A DNA stretch of 64,000 nucleotides from positions 996,607-1,060,606 of the forward strand of contig VZTI01004805.1 in assembly GCA_013397865.1 (NCBI GenBank), written 5' to 3'. A program made the position numbers and the translations under genes. Shown piece after piece: positions 61,926 to 64,000 of this stretch (positions are counted from its first letter, which is position 1; every line of letters starts with the position of its first letter). This DNA is from Struthidea cinerea. Its lineage: Eukaryota > Chordata > Aves > Passeriformes > Corcoracidae. The notes under the pieces were generated by a model, which worked only from the letters and a program-made list of their open reading frames with translations, did not search any database and was not told the DNA's origin.

Positions 61926-63551
61926 GTCTGGTATTTGGTTGAAACATCTGAAGAGAGACACTTACTCACAGTCCTACTTTGAAAAGTTGGTGTTCTGTGC
62001 TTATACTTTTAATTTTAGAAAAAGAACAATAGCAAAGCATTAAAATAGAAAGAATGATGTCACTACAAGAAAGTAATTTAGTTCCAGGCAAAAAATGTTT
62101 CAACACAAAAAAGTTGTTTTAAGCAAATGTTATATTAAATTCATAGCTTTGGTTGTACTCTTGAGTCTCAGTCTCCTTTCCCTGACAACAGTTTAAATTA
62201 AGAATGACTTGATTGAAATAGAGTTTCACAGACAAAAGTAAAAGAATAATCCATTGAATAATGATTATTCATAAGAAGTTTAAAGTATTTAGGGAGGACA
62301 GACAAATGGTAGGAAATACTTAGTTTTTTAAAACATAAGTATCCTGAGCATAAAAATATAAAACTTCACAAATATTAACTACAAATATAAAGTGCATATT
62401 ATTTAGCTACATATTTGTGATAGGAAGGAATCTTTATGATTAAGAATCTGTGTAGGAGGGTCATCAGGAGAAGTGTATGGTTTGGACAGTATCCCTGACT
62501 TTTCTGTTAGTGTCTTTTGTAACAGTGCTGTGAGGCAACTCTCATGGAGCTTTATTTCCTATTGCCTTTACTCAGGTCTCTTCTTTTGGGTACAAAAGTG
62601 GCAACAAAAACTTAACTGAATCACATCACCAGCATGTTGTACTAGCTTTCCACTTGGAAAGTAAATACATGAAAAGTCAGGTAACTGATTAATTCCTTCT
62701 TAGTTTTTGAAAGGATTTATTGCTGGTCTGACAGGGCAGAAGGGGAAGAAGAGGGGGTTGTTTGTTTTGGACGAGGACCCCTCCCTGAAGGTATGTCCAG
62801 CATGTTCTACATGCAGAACATGGAAAATGCAGAATCTGGAAAAGAAGCAATTCACCTTTCCCATCTTTAGGGCATTTCTTTTGTTTTGGTGAAGCCTTTT
62901 CCAGTGGGCTAGAGGGAAAAAAAATCTCAGTGGGATGACTTTTCCAAGTTTGGCAAGTGGCAGGAACATGGTGACATTTGTTTCTCAACAGTGAAGGAAG
63001 AGTCCTTTGCTCCTCTTCCTGTGTGGGAAGCAACTGTATTACTAGCAGTGTATTTTTTACAAACTAACAAGAAAAGCTGCAGTTTCTTACAGTGAAGGGA
63101 ACACAGTGTGACGTGCTCTGTCACATTTCTGTGCCACATTTTCCCAGAACTGCCCTGCCTTGCCAGCAGGACAAGAGGTTCTCTTTATTTAAGGATGCTG
63201 TGGGTAGGTAGCAAGATCTGTTTACATGCTATGGTCTTTATAATGTTCTTCAGGAAGTATATCTTGGAAAAATAGAAAGCCAGGAAGGATGGAAGCAGAC
63301 TCCGAAGTTTTGTGTAACTGATCAGCTAAAAAGAAATCAGGTGTTTAGTGTTCATTCTGAAAACTGACTTTCTTTGCTTCGCCTTGGAGATTTGATTTCA
63401 AGTTTTTTATAAGAGATTTATCTGCTGGATTAGATTGCAGAGCAAAGACTTGCCAGAGTTACATTACATACATGCATGCAAAGGAAATGAGAAAATGTTG
63501 AATTCAAGACTTTTTGTTTTTCATAAATGCTGCAGTGCAAGCCAAAACAGT

Positions 63552-63630
63552 GGTTTGGTTTGGTTTGGTTTTTCACTCTACGATGCTGTAAAAATGTTTT
63601 GGTGTTTTTTTGGTTTTTTGTTTTTTTACT
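63552..63630. repeat. (GGTTT)n and G/T-rich tract
   Basis: Repeated GGTTT units at 63552-63573, followed after a short unique piece by T-rich GGTGTTTTTTTGG-like sequence at 63596-63630. Same strand asymmetry as the tracts at 28465 and 34837. Confidence 0.85.
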
Positions 63631-63810
63631 TTTGTTAAAATTGGCAAACGTCAAATGACTCTGTAAGAAAGGGACAGTGAATTTTGGTAATTACTGACAT
63701 GACATGAGCTCACTACTTGAAAGGTTGAATTTTTCCTATCCATAATAATCTGCTTGTCATACAATGTACAAATGCCACTAGTGTCTTGAACTCTTGCCTA
63801 TCCAAATCAG

Positions 63811-63851
63811 AAAAAAGAAAACAAAACAACAAAACAAACCAACAAACAAAA
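63811..63851. repeat. A/C-rich low-complexity tract
   Basis: Irregular AAAC and AAC units, the complement type of the GTTT tracts elsewhere in the window. Confidence 0.88.
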
Positions 63852-64000
63852 ATCCTAAGTGACATCTATTTGAGATAACACAACCCCCTCAAAACTTTGT
63901 AAAGAAATAGATTGCCCCTGAAAAGTATTTTCTGAGCTCAGCAGTGGCACCACAGTCTCGCCAGCCTTCCAACTCACCTATCTACTTAGAGAAGCTTTGC

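Larger units (their letters stand above)
61926..64000. other. Unique DNA to the window end, no gene seen
   Basis: No supported exon. Overlapping frames on both strands at 62689-63139 are not favoured by codon pattern and match no family. Two low-complexity tracts near the end are listed separately. Confidence 0.5.

Overview
This window looks like nuclear DNA from a bird, probably a neoavian or passerine species. Two things support that. Several fragments carry the 3'-end signature of CR1 LINEs (the antisense form resembles 'ttggaagggacc..aggatcat' followed by the usual antisense CR1 text). At least five solo LTRs of avian-type endogenous retroviruses are also present. The background is AT-rich and poor in CpG, with many short T-, A- and GT-rich tracts and one short N gap. 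I found no protein-coding exon, tRNA, rRNA, snRNA, CRISPR array or bacterial-type feature that I can support. The longest open frames either lie inside LTRs or look like chance frames. The window is best read as intergenic or intronic DNA shaped by retroelements.

Layout. 1-7508: unique AT-rich DNA with two perfect-arm inverted repeats (4028-4059 and 5012-5079) and an A/C-rich tract (6924-6990). 7509-8770: two CR1 fragments in opposite orientation. 8771-14500: unique DNA with a (GTTT)11 microsatellite. 14501-15475: the longest CR1 fragment, on the minus strand. 15476-29489: unique DNA with an assembly gap (26468-26503) and a GC-richer block (26900-27535). 29490-29870: an old, degraded CR1. 37334-37530: a plus-strand CR1 3' end.

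41371-62000 is the retroviral part. It holds solo LTRs at 41371-42452 (+), 47071-47833 (-), 49952-50265 (-), 53566-54197 (-) and 61500-61919 (-). Each begins TG, ends CA and is flanked by a direct repeat: ctagc/ttagc, tggaa/tggaa, ggatag/ggatag, ctgtt/cggtt and acggat/acggat. The 5-bp duplications fit ERVL (class III)-like integrases and the 6-bp duplications fit ERVK (class II)-like ones. No gag, pol or env remains between them, so these are probably products of LTR-LTR recombination. Two further CR1 pieces lie at 55598-55680 and 56548-56660.

No gene network can be described because no gene is supported. The functional content I can point to is the LTRs' own promoter and polyadenylation signals, a few strong hairpins, and simple repeats that are probably length-polymorphic.
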